Shown here: one piece after another, positions 61,201-64,000 of the stretch | How positions within the stretch are numbered: position 1 is the stretch's first letter | Layout of the letters: each line of letters opens with the position of its first letter | Program-made: the position numbers and the translations under genes | Notes under the pieces: generated by a model | Database searches by the model: none | What the model was told of the DNA's origin: nothing | What the model saw: only the letters and a program-made list of their open reading frames with translations | From: Ulota crispa | Taxonomy: Eukaryota > Streptophyta > Bryopsida > Orthotrichales > Orthotrichaceae | DNA: 64,000 nt | Reading direction: 5' to 3' | NCBI GenBank assembly: GCA_963920765.1 | Contig: OY987246.1 | Coordinates: 16,984,868-17,048,867, forward strand

Positions 61201-61804
61201 GTGGTACTGCATCTTTCTCCACGTGACTGTGGTCCCATGACCAGGAAGAACAAGCGTAAACTTTGAGGCTCACTGAGGAAAACGACATAAACCGGTGAAT
61301 ATTCAAAGAGAAGGATTTTTGGCGTGAAAAAACAATAATAAATGTTAATATCCCCTGTTTGGAGGACAAGCGTGAATGAAGCATTTGGTTCAACAATCCA
61401 AGCCTCACGACGTAGATGGAAAATTTCGTGGAAAATTCTATCTTTGATGCTTCCTTTATGAAGTAGATCCTGTAAAGAAGTAGCATTCTCCCCTTATAAA
61501 TTTTTGAGTTTCTCTACAGTTTGCAAGAACAAGATCATTTGACCCCACCATAGTTGAGATGAGAGCATAAATGAAGTGGTGATAAGAGAAACAGATTGCA
61601 CCTTTTTTCATTTTAATATCCAAATAGGGTGGATTTTGGATGGACGATGGAAAATGAGTTGGTTGGACAATTTAGAGGCTAGCAAATATAGGCATGGCCG
61701 CATAGGTTTAGAATGTGGTTAAAGTATTGGAAGATGTTGGCAACCTAAAATGTAGGAATCCATATACTTGCCTTGTGTTTTGCATTGGTCTCTTGCTCTT
61801 GTAG

Positions 61805-62427
61805 TGTAGGAGGCTCATAAATCAACCCTCTAAGGGAAAGAGGACATTTGTGGAAAAATCAGGTCTGTCTAGCAATTTGGAGATATTTTTGGGAGATATT
61901 TTTGGTAGAAAGTAAAAAAAAATCAATTTTGTGGCCATTTGAATCAATTCTTTTTTGAGCTAGCATAAGTTTACTATAGTTTATCAAAACAAGAGGCGCA
62001 TAGGTAGCTATTCTTGATCATAGGCTATGGCCTGTAGCACTCATGATTTAAAAGCAACTTGTATATAGAGCACATGATTCAAAAAGCAACCACTACAAAA
62101 TGGAGGATGCTCAAATAAATCCTTTGAAGCATATAAGCATCCATTCCATATATTAACACTCAAATTATAATTGAAAACACTTATTTATTTATTTTAGTAT
62201 GACCAATATTTATATTTTACTCAAAGACAAAATCCAACACAATTCTGATCAATAAACACAATGAGGAGTAGCTCTTGTCACTCCCTTGAATCCATAAAAC
62301 CTTGCATGAACAAGGACAATTGCTTAACATAGAAAGTTTGATCCATTTACAAAACTTTTTGCATTGTTTTTGGCAGTTTTGCATGAGCGGTTTTAAATGC
62401 TCAATTAAAATTTGAGCCTCCTACCTT
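61805..62427. mobile_element. GTAGGAGGCTC-family element (623 bp)
   Basis: TGTAGGAGGCTCA at the left and TGAGCCTCCTACCTTA at the right are inverted. The interior matches 17030-17640 in the same orientation, and the termini match those at 2798-3367. Confidence 0.7.
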
Positions 62428-63765
62428 AGTGGAAATAGGATTTGTTGGAACCAAGTCTTATAATGTAGCTTGCTTCTCAAAGATTGTTAGTCTATCAATG
62501 TTTGCTTTCCAAAGGAGGTCTTTCCAATCCTACTTTGAAATAATCAAACTCAAGGTATATTTGGCTAAAATGGTGTGGCTAAATATCAAACATTTGTGAA
62601 ACACATGTTGCTTGGGATTGAGGTTGATATAAGTAAATTATATGTATATGATTTTGTAGAAACATTTTGCCATCATTTGAAGTTGATTTGTAGGTATTTG
62701 GAAAATTTTTAGCTTCTATATGGTGAAGGACTATGTTGAATTTGATTCTTCCTAAGTATGTAGTAGTAACTATTTTTGGCTACAAATGGATAATATATGG
62801 CATTCCAAAATTCCAACTAATGAAAAACCCAATTATGAGGTAATTGGTTGGGACAAAATTGATATTAAAGAGGAAAATTTTGGTATTGTTAAGTGAGGCC
62901 AAAGATCATTTGAAAATTTTGATTCACTCCAATTCTCTAAAAAGGTGGAAAGTTACCGCTTACCAGGATAGTTTTAAAAACTCCTCAAATACTTTTGTAG
63001 TCATTCATTCTCATGTGCCACTAAAAGTGTTGTTGATGATTCAAGGGTTGTCATTCAAATTTGTGCCATTCAAAAATCATGGTTGTAGCGGGGGTTGTAG
63101 GCAAAGAAAAAAGGATATGGATTGTATATTATGAGATAATAATATAGATATGAAACAGGTACTTATGACACAATACTTCATGTCAAATGCTAAAAAAAGA
63201 AGAGGCATGGATTTGAAAAACTTATCAATTGAACTTTCAACACTATTGAACCTTGTTCTGAAAATCAACCGCAATTATTAAGCTTCTCTTAATGTCGGCT
63301 GTGATTTTCTTGTGTTTCAACACTTAAGAAATACCATAGGAAAAAAATTCACTTCTTTTACAAACAACTTGTTGGATTTTGATAGTGCGATTTAAAAGGT
63401 AATCAATTTTCAAATATCAATATTTTAATAGAAAAAATAAATGAAATAACCACAATTGTCATATTAAAAATGACTATAATGAAAAGAATGAAGGATGACT
63501 ATCAACAAAATTCCAAAAAAAGTGGAACTAGGCCTTTTTGACATTTTTGTGTTATTTTGGATAATAAAATCCACAAATTGTAATTCATTTGCAAGACATT
63601 GGGAGATCTTCCAATGTTTTGCATATATACTTAATATGAAAAATATCAAAAGATCTAAGCAAAACATCCAAAAATTTATTCCTTTTCACATCAAGAAATC
63701 TCTTTATGCTTTGTAAACAAACTTTAAAATTACATGAATAGTTGCCAAACTTAGTGAATGGAAAG
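62428..63765. other. no recognised gene
   Basis: AT-rich. A stretch at 62820-63130 has coding-like composition interrupted by stops (WDKIDIKEENFG and following) and might be an old transposon protein, but no family could be named. Confidence 0.3.
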
Positions 63766-63938
63766 CGTAGTAATTACTACATCTTCTGAAAGCAAGTAAT
63801 CACTCCTTATTCTCATTCTCCAAAACAAACGTTGTGTCACACCATCTTCACAAAGAATGAGCTCCAATTGATTCCTCTTTTCTCTGAACAACTTCTTAAT
63901 CTCCATTCTCTTTTCATTCTCCGAGAAGTAGTGACTAC
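63766..63938. mobile_element. short relative of the GTAGTCACACCTTC MITE
   Basis: GCGTAGTAATTACTACATCTTCTG at the left and AGAAGTAGTGACTACCACT at the right are imperfect inverted ends. The interior (CACACCATCTTCACA, then CTCCAATTGATTCCTCTTTTC) resembles the right half of the elements at 53.86 and 57.05 kb. Confidence 0.5.
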
Positions 63939-64000
63939 CACTGCTGATTCACAATTTTGTATCCTGCAACCTTATTTCTAAAGATGATCTAGTTGAATTA

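Overview
The window is nuclear DNA from a land plant. Five intron-rich genes can be reconstructed exon by exon, and they sit in AT-rich intergenic DNA packed with non-autonomous transposons and one decayed Ty3/Gypsy retrotransposon with a chromodomain. All gene families are typical of plants: EDR2-like PH-START-DUF1336, DCC/DUF393, an HMA metal-binding protein, DUF3253 and an FSAF1/DUF4602-like protein. The long AT-rich intergenic stretches and exon-rich genes would suit a bryophyte or another non-seed plant, but that placement is only an inference. No bacterial, organellar or CRISPR signature was seen.

Layout. 1-3.4 kb: transposon-rich flank. 4.46-13.61 kb, minus strand: a complete EDR2-like gene of about 23 exons. 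13.69-15.36 kb: its upstream region, three tandem units of 541-566 bp, each carrying a splice-donor-bearing copy of a 5' leader exon; the promoter lies at about 15.36-15.56 kb. 15.8-25.9 kb: gene-free, made of nested inverted-repeat elements, including a family of ~925 bp elements flanked by TTAA, fold-back elements and a tRNA-derived SINE. 26.63-28.91 kb, plus strand: a five-exon FSAF1-like gene, followed at 29.01-29.47 kb by a duplicated last exon of the HMA gene split by a small transposon. 29.6-40.0 kb: a block bounded by degenerate inverted termini and containing the retrotransposon (32.97-38.89 kb). 40.4-49.6 kb: microsatellites, a minisatellite and more TTAA elements, no recognisable gene. 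49.62-52.48 kb, minus: a three-exon DCC thioredoxin-like gene. About 54.99-57.67 kb, plus: a DUF3253 gene whose first exon was not found, with a degenerate copy of its last exon at 53.07-53.18 kb. 58.93-60.35 kb, minus: a complete four-exon HMA gene. 60.8-64 kb: more inverted-repeat elements.

The genes do not look like a pathway or cluster. They share an environment in which small inverted-repeat transposons fill introns and flanks, and at least two terminal exons (HMA and probably DUF3253) have been copied elsewhere in the window. The most notable non-genic signal is the TTAA-bounded, piggyBac-like family of non-autonomous elements. One copy sits in a 15-bp minisatellite in such a way that the empty site can be read directly.
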